Shown here in pieces: positions 43,241 to 55,534 of a stretch of DNA of 64,000 nt. The position numbers and the translations under genes are program-made. The notes beneath the pieces are model-generated. The model was not told the DNA's origin. It ran no database searches and saw only the letters and a program-made list of their open reading frames with translations. Origin of the DNA: Arion vulgaris (taxonomy: Eukaryota; Mollusca; Gastropoda; Stylommatophora; Arionidae); the NCBI GenBank assembly GCA_020796225.1, contig CM036753.1:64698865-64762864 (forward strand). The letters are read 5' to 3'. Every line of letters starts with the position of its first letter. Positions within the stretch are counted from its first letter, which is position 1.

Positions 43241-45779
43241 AAATGTAATTAAGTCTAACAAGAATAACTTTCAGATAAAAAACCGACTCCGTTTTGATGA
43301 TATATTTTCACACGCTCTACGCTGAACAGAGTTTTGTCCTCAACCTCTGTAAAATAAGATTTTGACAATATTAAAAAAACACACTATTGCTGCAAGCAGA
43401 GAAAAGATTATAAACATAAAAACAACCTGCCTTAGATCATTACGGATATCATCAAGCCAGTTCTCAAATATTTGTCCCACGCAGATATGTTGATAAGATA
43501 TCTAGATGGTTAGACACAAAAAGCCCCTAACAAAAAGGGAAATTTAGCACAATTGGCGATATTCCCCCAACCCCCAAGACATAGGTTTAAATCATTAAGA
43601 TTGCAATTGACATTGTAACCAACGTTTACAAAAATGGAGAAAAATTTTTTGAAAGTTTTGCTTAAAAGTAATGCAACTATTATGTACCACCCCCAAACAA
43701 TACATTACAATTTTAACAGGTACAGTTGAAAAACAAAAAAATAATTAAATTTATCAAAGTATTAGAAAACATAAACTTTAAAGAAACATATACAGTTAAC
43801 AATTTTGGAAAAAAAAAACAGTGTTTTTTGGGAAAATCAAGGGGATAAGTGCTAGTTTTTGCGTTTTTTTTGGCCCAGTGAGTTTTTTCCGAATAAGGAA
43901 CATTTTCAGTCGTTTTGGGACGAGTATCTTTTTTTTCCCAACAGAAAATTTCTAGATTTTGCCCATTTTACTTTAAGAAAGAAGAAACTAAAACACAAAA
44001 CAAAAGCGTATAAATAAAGAAAGGGAAGGCCCTTACAAAGTTAAAAGAACAATTTTTTGTTTTTTTTGTTTTTTCGTTTTATAGACGGTCAATTGACAAG
44101 TGTTTTACTGTGACAATTTCCCTGATTTTTCGCTTTTTTTTTGTCGTTAAAAACCATACATAAGTCTTTCCCCAAAAGACTTGCCCCCTTTTTCGTAATT
44201 TGGTTTTCCCAACAAAACTCTGCCATCAGCTGTCCCCCCCCCAGGGCTGGGATCTATAGAAAAGTTTTTCAGGGGTTTTTGCATACATCTTTATATCTGA
44301 GCAGTGGTCTGCCCTGGTACCTCTTCCCCTCCGAAAGTTCACAGAACAACATTTTTTTTGGGATGGACTAGTTTCTTTTTTCCATCCCCCATATCTTAGT
44401 CGTTTCCCGCTGAGATGCTCATGAGGGAAAGGGGAAGATTTGTACGTTGCAGTTTTTCCCAGAGTTGGTTATCTTGTCGTACCCCCTGATGTTCATAATT
44501 TTGGGGAGACTTTGAAGGGGGGAAAGATGTTAAGTCTCCTCTCTGTCTTGATGGGCCCCCCATCTCTGGCCATATGGTAAAGAACAAATTTACACGGGCC
44601 CTGATTTTTTTTGGGAACCCCTTGTCTGCAATGTTTGTTTTTTTGTTACCCCACCCCTGTTTTTATAGTTTCCCGGGGAATGTGGGGCCCCACCCCCAAA
44701 AGCGTTGATTTATTCATCAAGAGAAAGGCTGGCAGGGGACCATGGACCCAAGATAGCGGGAATTTTTTAACTGGTTTTTAGAGGGTTTTGCCATTTAAAG
44801 TGATATTTTTTTTATTTACCTGAATAAACAACTTTTGGGGGAAACACTTATAGTCACAATGCCCCCAGAGAAGGGGGGGCGTTTTGGCTTTGGGGAAATA
44901 GGCTGGGGGTTTTTTTAACCCGGGCCCCCTTCTAAAAGCAATAAAACCTGGGGGTTTTTTAAAAACCCAAAAGGAAAACGGTGGAACCCCGTTCAGAAAG
45001 GGAATCCCAAAACTTTTTAAAAAACCTTTTTAATAATTTTTGTTTAGAAAAAATTTTTTCCCAAACAGCGGTTTAAAAAAGCGGGGTTTTGTTGATTTTG
45101 GCAAAATTTTTCAGGTAAAAGGTTTTTTATGCAATTAAAATTTAAATTTTTTTATTTTTTTAAAAAACCCCAATCCTATTCCTTCGTGTGTTCTGAACCC
45201 GGTAAAAAAGTTTTACTGCAGTTTTCCCAGTATTTAACACTACACGTTTTTGCTTAAACTGTCTCTGCCGACTTGACATGATCAGTCAGTAAGTTGATTA
45301 ATGCGTTTTTAAACTAGGGGTGACAGTAAAAGATAAAGCAGTAGAAAAAAACGTACACAACTGGAAACCCCAAAGTCCCTCCCAAATTTTCCCACAAAAA
45401 GTAGAGACCAGTATGGGCAGGCACTAAAAATGACATTGCATTGGTATAAGGTAACACATCTCATAAATACTGAGGCAGAACTGATCAAAACCCTACTCCA
45501 TCTACAAGTGATCCCCCTAAACATTTTTTGGCATTACTTTTGGATAAAAGGGAGTAGAGGACAACAAGGAAACAGGTAAACCTGAAAATGACGTTCTGAA
45601 AACCGATGTGTTTTTGGGGGTTAAAAAGGTGTTAGTACAAGTCCCATTTTTAAATTGCCAAAAGTAATAAATCATTATTCAGTGCAAGGAGAAGGCAAAA
45701 AGTGACAGAGAAGAAAAGGGAAAAAGTTTAAAAAATTACTTATTCAAACTTCTGAACAAATGACTTTCTGGGGGGGGGT

Positions 45780-46025
45780 GTCCTTTAAAGTGGTTAAGAA
45801 TTTTGCCTCAGTTCTGAAGGTCGTGGGTTCGTTTCCAGCCCGCGTCGTTTAATTCATAGGTGCAATATCTTCGGAGATTCCTTGGGTTGTTCCCAAAATT
45901 AAGGAGCTCAAGTTTTGTCCCAATGCCCCTGCTTTGTCAATACTCATGGTAAAGAGTACATTTCTGAAGAATGGCCAAACGTTATTTAAAACCCATGTGC
46001 AATGAAGTAAATATCCTATGTCAAA
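45780..46025 (+). repeat. SINE family C, copy 5
   Basis: AAAGTGGTTAAGAATTTTGC (A box), GTCGTGGGTTCGTTTCC (B box), TCGGAGATTCCTTGGGTTGT and CATGTGCAATGAAGTAAAT are present despite sequence errors. Confidence 0.75.
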
Positions 46026-46139
46026 CGGGACTGAGCAACGAAACTACAGAACAAAAACTTCATGCGTTTTGGCCCTTAAACCAATCCGTTTTTTTGTAAA
46101 ATTATTTTTTTTCTCATTGTACGTAAACCCTTTACGGGT

Positions 46140-46275
46140 TTTTAATTGACTGATTAATAGGCCCATCGTCAGGTACTTCGGTGAATAGTCGGTGCCCCGG
46201 GTTTTCCCTTCCCGGAAAAATCTCAGCAAAAATGTAAAACACTGCAGCCCCGGAAAGTGTCCCCAATGTACATTT
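46140..46275 (-). repeat. SINE family B, 3' fragment
   Basis: TGATTAATAGGCCCATCGTC, AGGTACTTCGGTGAATAGTC and CCGGAAAGTGTCCCC match the antisense of the family B 3' part. Confidence 0.6.
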
Positions 46276-47114
46276 CAAAGTTTGGGAACATTTTTGAAAG
46301 GGTTTGTAGGGACTGAATTTTGGGGTGTAAAAAAAAGGGTATGTCCATATGTGGGGCTTATGAATGTATGTGTTGGGTTGATCGTAACTCGCATCTTTTT
46401 GACTTCTACACTGAAGAACAAAGGGGAATATTCACCCACCCCAGCCCTTTTCTTTTTCAAGTATCATCGGGATATTAGATAAAAACTGATCCCCGAATGT
46501 GATGGGTTTCTTCCATGTCGTCTGCTTTCTGAGTTTTGAGGGAAAACTTCCGTTGGGTTTTTTTTCTTCATTTATACTGGTAAAAAATACCCAAATGAGT
46601 TTATTCACGAAATGAAAGAAGCACAAAAGTTTCCCAAAATTGGTAAAATCCCAACTAGGGAAAAAACTGTTCTCGGGATCAAATTAACGAAATCCCCAAA
46701 AAAATATGTTTGTTTTAAATTAAAACCGGACAAGGAAAACCCAAACCCGATGTCATGGGGGGCCCTCTTATTTCTTTTTAAAAAAGAGACCAGGAAAAAA
46801 AACTAATATTGGCATCAGGTTGATAGTAAGCGATCTTACAATTTTTGTTTCAGGAAATTTTTTCTCATCCAATCATTTACCGTATTTGCATCGAAGATTA
46901 AACTGTTATGGCTCTCCAACAATTTTGTCCTCCTGTTTTGACAGTACAACAAAAACTCAACTTTTTCCCTGTCAATCTCTTGATGTCCCTTTCCCCCAAT
47001 TGTGACTTTCTTATCCTTCTTCCGTCTTCTATTTTCCCACAAAGTATAGACGAATTTTAGACAAAATGTTTTCTTTGTAAATTACTTTTTTTTTTTCTTT
47101 TGAAACCGTGAACC

Positions 47115-47290
47115 ATTCATTGATCGTTTAATTGATTGATTAATGGGGCCCTTTTGTCATTGCACTTCGGTGAGTACCCAAAATTTTCTCCGATCTATTT
47201 AACACAGAAAGATCCAGTGAAAACGAAAAACAAAAAACGATTGTTTTCAAAACGGGTTTGCCCCTTAATGTCACCAAAATATTAAATTGT
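47115..47290 (-). repeat. SINE family B, 3' fragment
   Basis: TTGATTGATTAATGGGGCCC, TTGTCATTGCACTTCGGTGA and TTCTCCGATC match the antisense 3' part. It is strongly corrupted to the right. Confidence 0.55.
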
Positions 47291-47510
47291 CGTTTCCATA
47301 TTTTGAGAATTTCTTTTCATTCGTAGTTTTGAAAATTGTGTTTAGTTTTGTCTTTCTACGAATTCGTTTTATTCTTGGGGTTTTCCATATTTTCAGGATA
47401 TCTTAATTTCCCCATCTACCCAATGTGAACATTTTGGAAAAAACCCCAAACTCTTGATCTTTCTATGCCGTTCATGTGTTCAATTTATTTGCTTGTTTTG
47501 TAAATATGTT

Positions 47511-47870
47511 CTTTTTTAAAAAAAAAAAAAAATTTGGGAATTTTTTTTTTAAAAAAAATTTTTCCCGAAAAAATTTTCCCCCCAAACCCCCCCCCAATTT
47601 TTTCTTTTTTCCCCCCCCCCCGCAGCCGTCATTTCCCCTTTTCCAATTTCCCTTTTCTTTTTTTTCCCCCCTTCCTTTTTTTTCCCCCCCAACCCCAAAT
47701 TTTTTTTCCCCAAAAAAATTAAAAATTTTTTTTCCCCTTTTTTTCCCGGAAATTTTTTTTCCCCCCCTTTTTTTAAAAAATTTTTTTTTTCCCCCCAAAA
47801 AAGGGGTTTTTTTTATATTTTTTCCCCCCCTTTTTTTCCTTTTTTTTTTTAAACCCTTTTTTTTTCCCAA

Positions 47871-47905
<35 letters not shown>

Positions 47906-47909
47906 CCCC

Positions 47910-47942
<33 letters not shown>

Positions 47943-50806
47943 TTTTTAAAAATTTTTAAAAAAAAAAAATTTTTTTTAAAAAAAAAAAACTTAAAAAAAA
48001 ATTTTTTTAAAAAAAATTTTAAAATTTTTTTTAAAAAAAAATTTTTGGGGGGTAAAGGGAAAATTTTTTTTTTTAAAAAAAAAAAAATTTAAAAAAAAAG
48101 AAATTTTTGGGAAAAAAAACCAAAAAAAAAAGGGTTTTGGGAAAAAAAAACCCAAAAAAAAAAAGGGGTTTTAAAAAAATTTTAAAAAGGGAAAAAAAAT
48201 TTTTAAAAAAAAAAAAAAATTTTTAAAAAAAATTTTTTAAAAAAAAAAATTTAAAAATTAAAAAAAAAATTTTGGGGGTTTAAAAAAAAGGTTTGGAAAA
48301 TTCAAAATTTTTTAAAAAAAATTTTGGAAAAATTTTTTTAAAAGGGTTTTTTTTTAAATTTCCCAAACCCCCCAAAAAAAAAAAAAATTTTTTCCCCCTT
48401 TTTTTTTTTTTTTGGGGGGGGCAGGAAAAACCTTTTTTTTATTAAAACCCCTTTTTTTTTCCCCCCTTTTTATTTTTTTTTTTCCCCTTTTTTTGGGGGG
48501 GGATTGGTTTTTTTTGGGTTTTTTTTAAAAAAAAAAAAAAAAAAATTTTTTTTTTTTTAAAAAATTTTTTTTTCAAATTAAAAAAAATTTTTTTTTTTTT
48601 TGGTTTTTTTTTTGGGGTTTTTTTTTTTTTTTTTCCCGGGGGAAAAAAATTTTTTTTTTTTTTTAAAAAATTTTGGGGCCCCCCTTCCCCAATTTTTTTT
48701 TTTTTCCCCTTTAAAATTTTTGTTGGGTTTTTTTTAAAAATTTTTTTTTAAAATTTTTTAAAAAAATTTTTTTGGGGGTTTTAAAGGGGTTTTTTTTTTC
48801 CTTTTTTCGGCCCAAAAAAAAAACTAAAAAAAAAAGGGCCTTTTTTTTTTTTTTTTTAAAAAAAAATTTTTTTTTTTTTTTTTTTAAAAAAAAACCCCCC
48901 ACCCCCTTTTTTTAAAAAGGGGGGGTTTTTTGGTTTTTGGTTGGGGGAAAAAAATTTTGGGGGGGAAAAAATTTTTGGGGTTTTTTTTTGGCCGCCCCTT
49001 TTTTTTTTGGGGGGTTTTTCCCCCTTTTTTTTTTTAAAAAAAAAAACCTTTTTAAATTTTTAAAAAAATTTTTGGAGGGTTTTTAAAAAATTTTTTTTTT
49101 TTTTTAAAATTTTTTTTTTTTTCTTAATTTTTTTTTCCTTTTTTTTAAAAATTTTTTTGGGGGGGGAAAAAAAACCCCCCTTTTAAAAAGGGGGCCCCTT
49201 TTTTTATTTTAAAAACCCCAAAAAAAAAGGAATTTTTTTTTTAAAAAAAAATTGGTTTTTTTGGGGGGAAAAAAAAAATTTTTTTTTGGGGGGGTTTTTT
49301 TGGGGGGAAAAATTTTTTTTGGTTTTGGGGGGGTTGGTAAAAAAGGGGGGGGGGGTTTTTTTTTTAGGGGCCCCAAAAAAAGGGGGGGGCCCCCCGTTTT
49401 TTTTTTTGGGGGGGGGTTTTTTTTTGGGGTTTTTTTTTTTTTTTTTGGGGGGGCCCCCCTTTTTTTTTTTGGGGCCCTTTTTTTTTCCTTTTTCCATTTT
49501 TCCCCCCCCTTTTTTTTTTTCCTTTTTTTTTAAAAAATTTTTTTTTTTTTGGTTTTTAAAAATTTAAAAGGGTTTTTTTCCCCCGGGGGTTTTTTTTCCC
49601 CAAAATTTTTTTGGGGTTTTTGGGGGTTTTTTTTTTTTTTCCTTTTAAAAAATTTTTTTTTTTCCTTTTTTGGGGTTTTTTTTTTTCCCCCTTTTAAATT
49701 TTTTTTTTTTAAATTTTCCCTTTTTTTTTAAAGGTTTTTTAAAATTTGGGTTTTTTTTTTTTTTTTTTTTTAAAAATTTTCCCCCCCCCCACTGGCCCCT
49801 TTTTTTTTTCCCCTAACCCCAAATTTTAAATTTTTAAAAAAAATTTTTTTCCCCTTTTTTTTAAAGGGAACCCCCAAAAATTTTTTTTTTTTTCCCCTTT
49901 AAAATTTTTTTTTTTTTCTTAAAAAAAACTCCAAATTTTTTCCCCCTTTAGTTTAAACCCCCCCCCAATTTTGGTTCCTTTTTTTTTGGGGGAAAAAAGG
50001 GGCCCCCCCTTTAAAAAAAAACTTTTAAAAAAAATTTTAAAAAACCCCCAAAAATTTTTTTTTTGGGGTTGGGGGGAAATTTTTTTAAAAAAAATTTTTT
50101 TTCCCCCAAATTGGGTTTTAAAATTTTTTTAAAAGGGGGTTTTTTTTTTCCCCTTTTTTAAAAAAACCCCCCCCCCCCCTTTTGGAAAAAGGGGTTTCCC
50201 AATTTTTGTTTTGGGGCCCCCCTTTTTTTTTTCCCCAAACCCCAAAAATTTTTTAAAAATTTTCCCTTTTTTCCCCCCGGGGTTTTTTTTTTTAAAAATT
50301 TTTTTTTTTTTTAATTTTTGGAAAACCGGGGTTTTTTTTTGGGGGGCCCCCCCTTAAGTTTTTTCCCCCCCAAGGGTTTTCCCAAAAAATTTTTTTTAAA
50401 AATTTTTTTTTTTTTTTTTTTAAAACCCCCCCCCCGGGGGGGGGTTTTTTTTTCCCCCCCCCCCCTTTTTTTTGGGCCCCCCCGGAAAAAAACCCCCCCC
50501 TTCCCTTTTATTTTAAAAACCCCCCCAAAAGGAACCCCAAGGGGGGAAAAAAAAAACCCCCCCCTTTTTTTTTTTTTTCCCCCCAAATTTTCCCTTTTTT
50601 TAAAAATTCCTTTTCAATTTATTTTTTTTAAATTTTTTTTTCAAAACCCCCCTTTTTAAAAATTTTTTTTTTTTTGGGGGGTTTTTTTTTTGGAAAAAAA
50701 ACCCCCCCTTTAATTTTCCCCTTTTTTTTGGGTTTTAAAATTTTTTTCCCCCTTTTTTTCCCCCCTTTTTTCCCCCTTTTAAAAAAATTTTTTTCCCCTT
50801 TTTTTT
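47511..50806. other. Homopolymer-only sequence, probable assembly artefact
   Basis: For about 3.3 kb almost every base lies in a run of three or more (T-runs, A-runs, C-runs and G-runs joined in random order). Single isolated bases are nearly absent. Normal sequence resumes abruptly at TCATCAAATCGGACACAG. No known biological repeat has this structure. All Phe/Pro/Lys/Gly-rich open frames here are artefacts. Confidence 0.88.
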
Positions 50807-51168
50807 TCATCAAATCGGACACAGAGGGTTGTGGATTCAGTCCCACACTCGATGTACCCCAAATGAGGACAGATTGTGCCATCCTACCTCCTGCACATTA
50901 GCACCTATAATTGTGAAGTGATAAGTATTGCAGACTCTTTAGTATGAAAAGGCAACTGCCAATTTTTTAACTCTCACCCAAGCCCTTATATTTTGGGACA
51001 ATATTTTTTAAACGCAGCAGTACATACAGCATAGATACACATTTACTATGATATTACTAACATAAAACCTCATTTTATCCACGTCTACAGAGTTATACTG
51101 CAGCTGTGTATCATATCTGCTTCCTCACAGGATACGCAGTCAACGTCTTTTAATGCACAACGTTGCAT
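50807..51168. other. Normal sequence resumes; B-box-like word
   Basis: GGGTTGTGGATTCAGTCCCA near 50826 resembles a SINE B box, but no copy was matched. Otherwise unassigned. Confidence 0.4.
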
Positions 51169-51171
51169 ATA

Positions 51172-51428
51172 CAGGGTGTTCAACTTAAAAGCAGCCCCAG
51201 TGATAAATATAAATTTGCCAGGTACGCATTGCATCTCATCTATTTACTATTTAAACCGGTTCTGACTAGCTTGTTCTACGTCACATTTGTTCATCGCCCC
51301 TTCCGCACTACAATTACATACTGTCACACAACCTTGACCTATACTACGTCATAACTGAACCTTCCCATTTCCATACATACATGCCATATTAGCTCCATTC
51401 ACAGGCTGCTTTTAAGTTGAACACCCCA
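51172..51428. mobile_element. TA-flanked MITE, 257 bp
   Basis: The ends are 24-bp inverted repeats (GGGTGTTCAACTTAAAAGCA plus GCC), identical apart from the outermost bases. TA lies outside each end (51170-51171 and 51429-51430), as for mariner-type elements. The interior is too short for a transposase, and the frame 51163-51354 crosses the left end without motif. Its TIRs differ from those of the 26.3-28.5 kb element, so that element did not mobilise it. Confidence 0.82.
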
Positions 51429-51436
51429 TATAACAG

Positions 51437-51438
51437 CT

Positions 51439-51469
<31 letters not shown>

Positions 51470-51477
51470 CTCTCCTA
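51437..51477. repeat. (CT)n microsatellite
   Basis: About 18 CT units just outside the MITE. Confidence 0.97.
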
Positions 51478-51717
51478 AACCGTTTAACCCAGGTTGTAAC
51501 ATATACCTTAAAACAATTCATACCAAGTCCTCCTATCTTGAGATATTTCTTCCAGCTCTATCCATATCTTCTGTATATTGTTAATCTCAGCCTCAAAATC
51601 GTGTGTCTGTGTGTGCCTTTAGGCTTCTATATCATCGTTTTCCCAGAGGGTTACAGGTAAAACCCTGTTTATTATATTTTTGGGGGTTTTCATAAATTGT
51701 GTCCTATCCAGTGCCAG

Positions 51718-51815
51718 CGTCTTTTCTTAACGACTTGGATCACTGTGATATATCATGTTCTATCAGCCTCTTTTCTTAACGACTTGGTTCACTGTGATAT
51801 ATCATGTTCTATCCA
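51718..51815. repeat. Two-copy 50-bp tandem duplication
   Basis: CTTTTCTTAACGACTTGG and CACTGTGATATATCATGTTC are repeated once with single changes. Overlapping plus frames across it are not genes. Confidence 0.9.
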
Positions 51816-52459
51816 TAAGCTCCTCATGTGTGACCATATCGCAACGTCTCAGTCATTATGTTCTGCACAGACACCAGTTGGTGAAGGTTTGCAGATCATT
51901 ATTTACTATTTTAGCCGTTCTACGTGTTTCTTACCCACACAGCACAACTGCTTTAACATTACAGTTAACAGACAAATATAACCAGCAATTATTTAACACA
52001 GTTTCTGTTATATACAAAGTGTTATTTAAGAATTTATATAAAAACCACCGATATTTATAAATTATTCACTCTAGTAGAAGCTTTAATAATATATAATTAT
52101 GGGAATTGTCTGCCCCTATTTTCTGCTAATATTACAACTCAATCGAAGTTGATTGACTATTTATCCTGGGTCGGATTAGGGCAATGATGAATCATCTCTA
52201 CTGAGAATTGAATGAATTCGTGGGTTCCCTGTTACAACAGTGAGTTACGGTGTAGCCTTTTGCTTCAAATGTACTGGATTTGTTTCCCGCGTTGGTACCA
52301 TTTTTTCTAGTTATCCCAGACCACAATGTAGATTAGGATTGAGTTTCTAACCTTACCAGAGATGGAGGATAAAAGTTAGGACCCGTTTTCAAGAAATTTC
52401 AGAGACAAAATTAAAATTAAACCGATCCTTCCAATCCCACCCACCCCCCTTCCCTACCT
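51816..52459. other. Unassigned sequence
   Basis: A weak tRNA-like word pair (TTACGGTGTAGCCTTTTGC, GATTTGTTTCCCGC) near 52240-52295 may be a SINE head. Otherwise nothing. Confidence 0.4.
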
Positions 52460-52464
52460 TTCCC

Positions 52465-52520
52465 ACCTCCTTCTTTTCACCATCTTTTCACCATCTTTTC
52501 ACCATCTTTTCACCATCTTT
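52465..52520. repeat. 12-bp microsatellite-like repeat
   Basis: TTTTCACCATCT is repeated about four times in a pyrimidine-rich context. Confidence 0.9.
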
Positions 52521-52639
52521 GTTTTCTTTTAAAATCTTATTTCTACCCGGTGCGTTGTGTCTGGAAGGATTATGATTTTATTTTGATGAACTGGGAAGAA
52601 ATAAAGGGCTATTTTATTATCTCTGAATTATACCAAACA

Positions 52640-53395
52640 AAGATATATACTTACTCAATGATAGCTGCCTCAAATACAACATGAAGATTATCATTCAAAA
52701 GACAAAAGTCATGACTATAAACAGGGTACATAAATATATCAATAGAGAAATAAATGACCAAATGCTAAATCAGGTGAGATAATTCAAATACCTTGGAAGT
52801 ATCTTCACATCTGATAGTAGACTGGACAGAGAGATCGAAACTAGAATCCAGCACGCCAACAATATTACATACCAATTTACACCAATCTTGTAACACCCAG
52901 TAATTCCAGTAGAGACTAAAAGAATTATAAATGCGATCTTCATTCCAACACGATGCTACCAGTGCCAAACATGGGCACTGACAAAAGAATAAGAAAGGAA
53001 AAGTACCACCTGTGAAATGAGATGCTTGAGGAAAGCGGTAAATAAAACAAGAAGAAACCATATAAGAAATTTGAAAATTTAAGGACAGTCGGAACAACAC
53101 CTGTTGTTAGATTCATTGAAAAACAGAGACTCAAATGGTTTAGCCCCTTGGTGAGAATTAACCCGAATACACAAGTTGCAAGAGCCTACAACCAGAAAAT
53201 GAAATTATCAAGAGGAAGGGGCAGACCAAGAAAAGATGGATTGATGGAGTTACAGACATCTTAAAACTCACAGCACCACAGCATATCAAGTGACCGAGCG
53301 GCCACTATCTCGGAAACCGATCATCAGTTAAACATGTTACGCTTAACGGCAAGCAAGCAGAGAAGGACAAAGGAAGAAAGAAGAAAGATTTATAA
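52640..53395 (+). pseudogene. LINE reverse transcriptase, thumb and C-terminus, second copy of the 20.1-kb family
   Basis: MKIIIQKTKVMTINR follows the position of the RT active site. FKYLGSIFTSDSRLDREIET, RIQHANNITYQFTPIL, INAIFIPTRCYQCQTWALTK and CEMRCLRKAVNKTRRNHIRN come next, then VRINPNTQVARAYN and RGRGRPRKDGLMEL-like sequence. It shares an estimated 90% of bases with 20085-20645. Stops occur at several places, including one inside the YLGS approach and one after PIL. Inactive and 5'-truncated. Confidence 0.82.
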
Positions 53396-53829
53396 AAATT
53401 CGACAAGGTTGTCAATGAATATTTTACTAGAAAACAACAATATGTTTTGTTTGGTATTGTTAAACTTGATATCCTGGAAGTTGAAAGACTGAACTGAGTC
53501 TCTGTAGCATGAAGGTAAGAAGCTCGACTCTCGCTTCAAACATGCTCACTTCGTTTCAAGCGTGGAATGATTATGATGTTTTCTTTTTCAAGTCATTCCT
53601 GTAGATCATAGCGAGTTCCTGGTACTCTCAGAAATGGACGATAGAACGTAGTCCTCGTGTCAAAGTTTATTATGTAAAAGAGCTCAAGGCTGTAGGAAAA
53701 TAATGCTGCATATCAGATTAGGCTACAAAATAGGCTGCAGTAGGCTGGAAAGCTTATGTCTGGGCAAGGCTTATGTCTGGGCAAAGTTCATTAAAAACAT
53801 TAAAATAAAATGTTTACAAAACTAATCAT
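53396..53829. other. Unassigned sequence
   Basis: A small duplication (GCTTATGTCTGGGCAA twice near 53755) is visible. No gene. Confidence 0.5.
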
Positions 53830-53965
53830 TGTTTTCAAAAATACACTAGGGACACTTGCCGGTGCTACGGTGTTCGTGGACTGCCGCTGAGATCTTCCTA
53901 AGAAATAAATTGGAGCAAGCATGGTTGTTCACGGAAGTACAATGATGATGTTCCTATCAATCAAT
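53830..53965 (+). repeat. SINE family B, 3' fragment
   Basis: GGGACACTTGCCGGTGCTAC, TGAGATCTTCCTAAGA, GTTGTTCACGGAAGTACAAT and GATGATGTTCCTATCAATCA end in an ATCA-type tail. Confidence 0.65.
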
Positions 53966-54402
53966 TAATCCCCAGAAGGAACACAAAATTAAAGAAACCT
54001 GTATAATGTTACAAATAGAAATGAATAAAAATTGAAGTATTTTGGACATCTAAAACGACAGACTGCAGAAGACAATTATGAAGGAAAGCCCCCATACAAA
54101 AATGAGAAAGAGATGACAAAGGAGAAGATAATTTCAAGATTTGATAGATTTTCTGAGTATGACGGCAGTGGAGGAGAAACATCTGGCGTATGAGAAAACA
54201 ATTTAACAATTGCAAATGATTGTTGTAGAAAGGATGGGATGGGGTAGAGGGGAGGGTTCTGCTCAAAACAATATATTGAATGATGATGTACATTAGAATG
54301 ATGCAGTTATCGAGCTCACTAGCCGTTTCTTGTATTTCTCTAAATACATCAGATAAATGAGAATATCATAACCAGGTACCCTCTTCACATCGAAAGTTGT
54401 GC
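53966..54402. other. Unassigned sequence
   Basis: The minus open frame 54009-54293 has no recognisable motif. Confidence 0.45.
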
Positions 54403-54660
54403 CCGTGTGTTGCCGGGCATCGCAAGGGGAGCAAAGAATAGTAGCACTGCGATCTACAAGGCATGTCGCAAGTCTTCCCTAAAGGTGACTGATGTAAGGG
54501 TTTAGGGAAGCTACCTTAGTATATAAAAAGCGTCGCAGAAATCGGTGGTGCTGATCTACTTGTAGGCGCATAATTGGCACAACGTACATCGCTTTCAGGC
54601 GCAGATAACATACAAATCACAAATAATGGTTAACAAGTGGTCGATATGCAGCATTTGAAA
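54403..54660 (+). repeat. SINE family A copy, nearly full length
   Basis: CCCGTGTGTTGCCGGGCATC at the 5' end is the clearest view of the family start. CTACAAGGCATGTCGCAAG, TAAAAAGCGTCGCAGAAAT, CTACTTGTAGGCGCATAATT and GTTAACAAGTGGTCGATATG follow. The GAA tail is degraded here. Confidence 0.82.
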
Positions 54661-55534
54661 AAGACATCGAAAGTTAGCTTCAGTGGATCTCACACTTCCA
54701 CTGTCTCTTGCCTTGATGTTGTGTTGCACAAGAGAGTGAAAAACGAAGATGGCGCTGAAAGGACACACCTTCAGAAAACCCGATGGAATATAACAAATAA
54801 AACCACCTTTTCCTGGGACCTGCAGAGAAAGCAAAGAGAGAAAAAATCTAGAAATACATAAGGAAATATATTTGGAGTCTGAGATTCACGATATTCGGAA
54901 TAACTGGAAGCAACAGCAAGAATCAGCTTCAGATAAGAAGACTTTGTATCATTTGGTTGAGTCTCTTGCCCCAGACAGAGTTATAAAAGGGCTTCAAAGA
55001 AAGAACGAGAGATTCTAAGAAGCATAACCAGGCTGCTTTTGTTAGTTTACAAATAGATGTAAAATACTTGCACAAAATGCAAAGACGTTACAGCTGAAAG
55101 ATATATTCTGTATATTCCACTTATTTAAGGGAAGATGGCAAAGTATAGAGTTTTTTCCCATGATGTCAATATGAAAAAAAAATGTTTAATTTTGTTTAGC
55201 TTATTCATATTATTTTTAATATGTTGTCTAGCTTAAAAATCAATTGTTTTTTTTTCTGGCAATCCTGTCTGGAACACGAATTAAGAGTGCAATTTCGTAC
55301 TCTCTCTCTCTCTCCCCTCACTCTCACCTCCTCCTCTCTCTCTCTCTCTCTGATGGAGCAACACAAAATAGATTAAACTTCACTTCAAATCAGGACAACT
55401 GAGTTCATTGACCCATACATGTTAAAAACAATACAGAAAGAATAAGAAGTAGTTCCTTTAAACAAAAATGTTCATTATTCCTACAACGTCTACAGCTAAT
55501 AGAGTAACTATTCCACATCCTATTTTTTTAAGTC
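54661..55534. other. Unassigned; possible protein-like pieces and CT microsatellite
   Basis: The plus frames 54637-54861 and 54860-55015 give lysine-rich peptides such as DKKTLYHLVESLAPDRVIKG, which I do not recognise. A CT-rich microsatellite is at 55300-55352. Confidence 0.35.

Larger units (their letters stand above)
43500..47510. other. Poor-quality sequence with lengthened homopolymers
   Basis: From about 43.5 kb, runs of 4-8 identical bases become common (CCCCCAACCCCCAAG, TTTTTTTTGG) and rise towards 47.5 kb. SINE copies inside can still be read, so the locus is probably real but the consensus is wrong in run lengths. Open frames here should not be trusted. Confidence 0.75.

Noticed and set aside
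47472..47904. Phe/Pro- and Lys/Gly-rich frames of 130-140 codons on both strands
   Set aside because: They lie in run-only sequence that is probably an assembly artefact.
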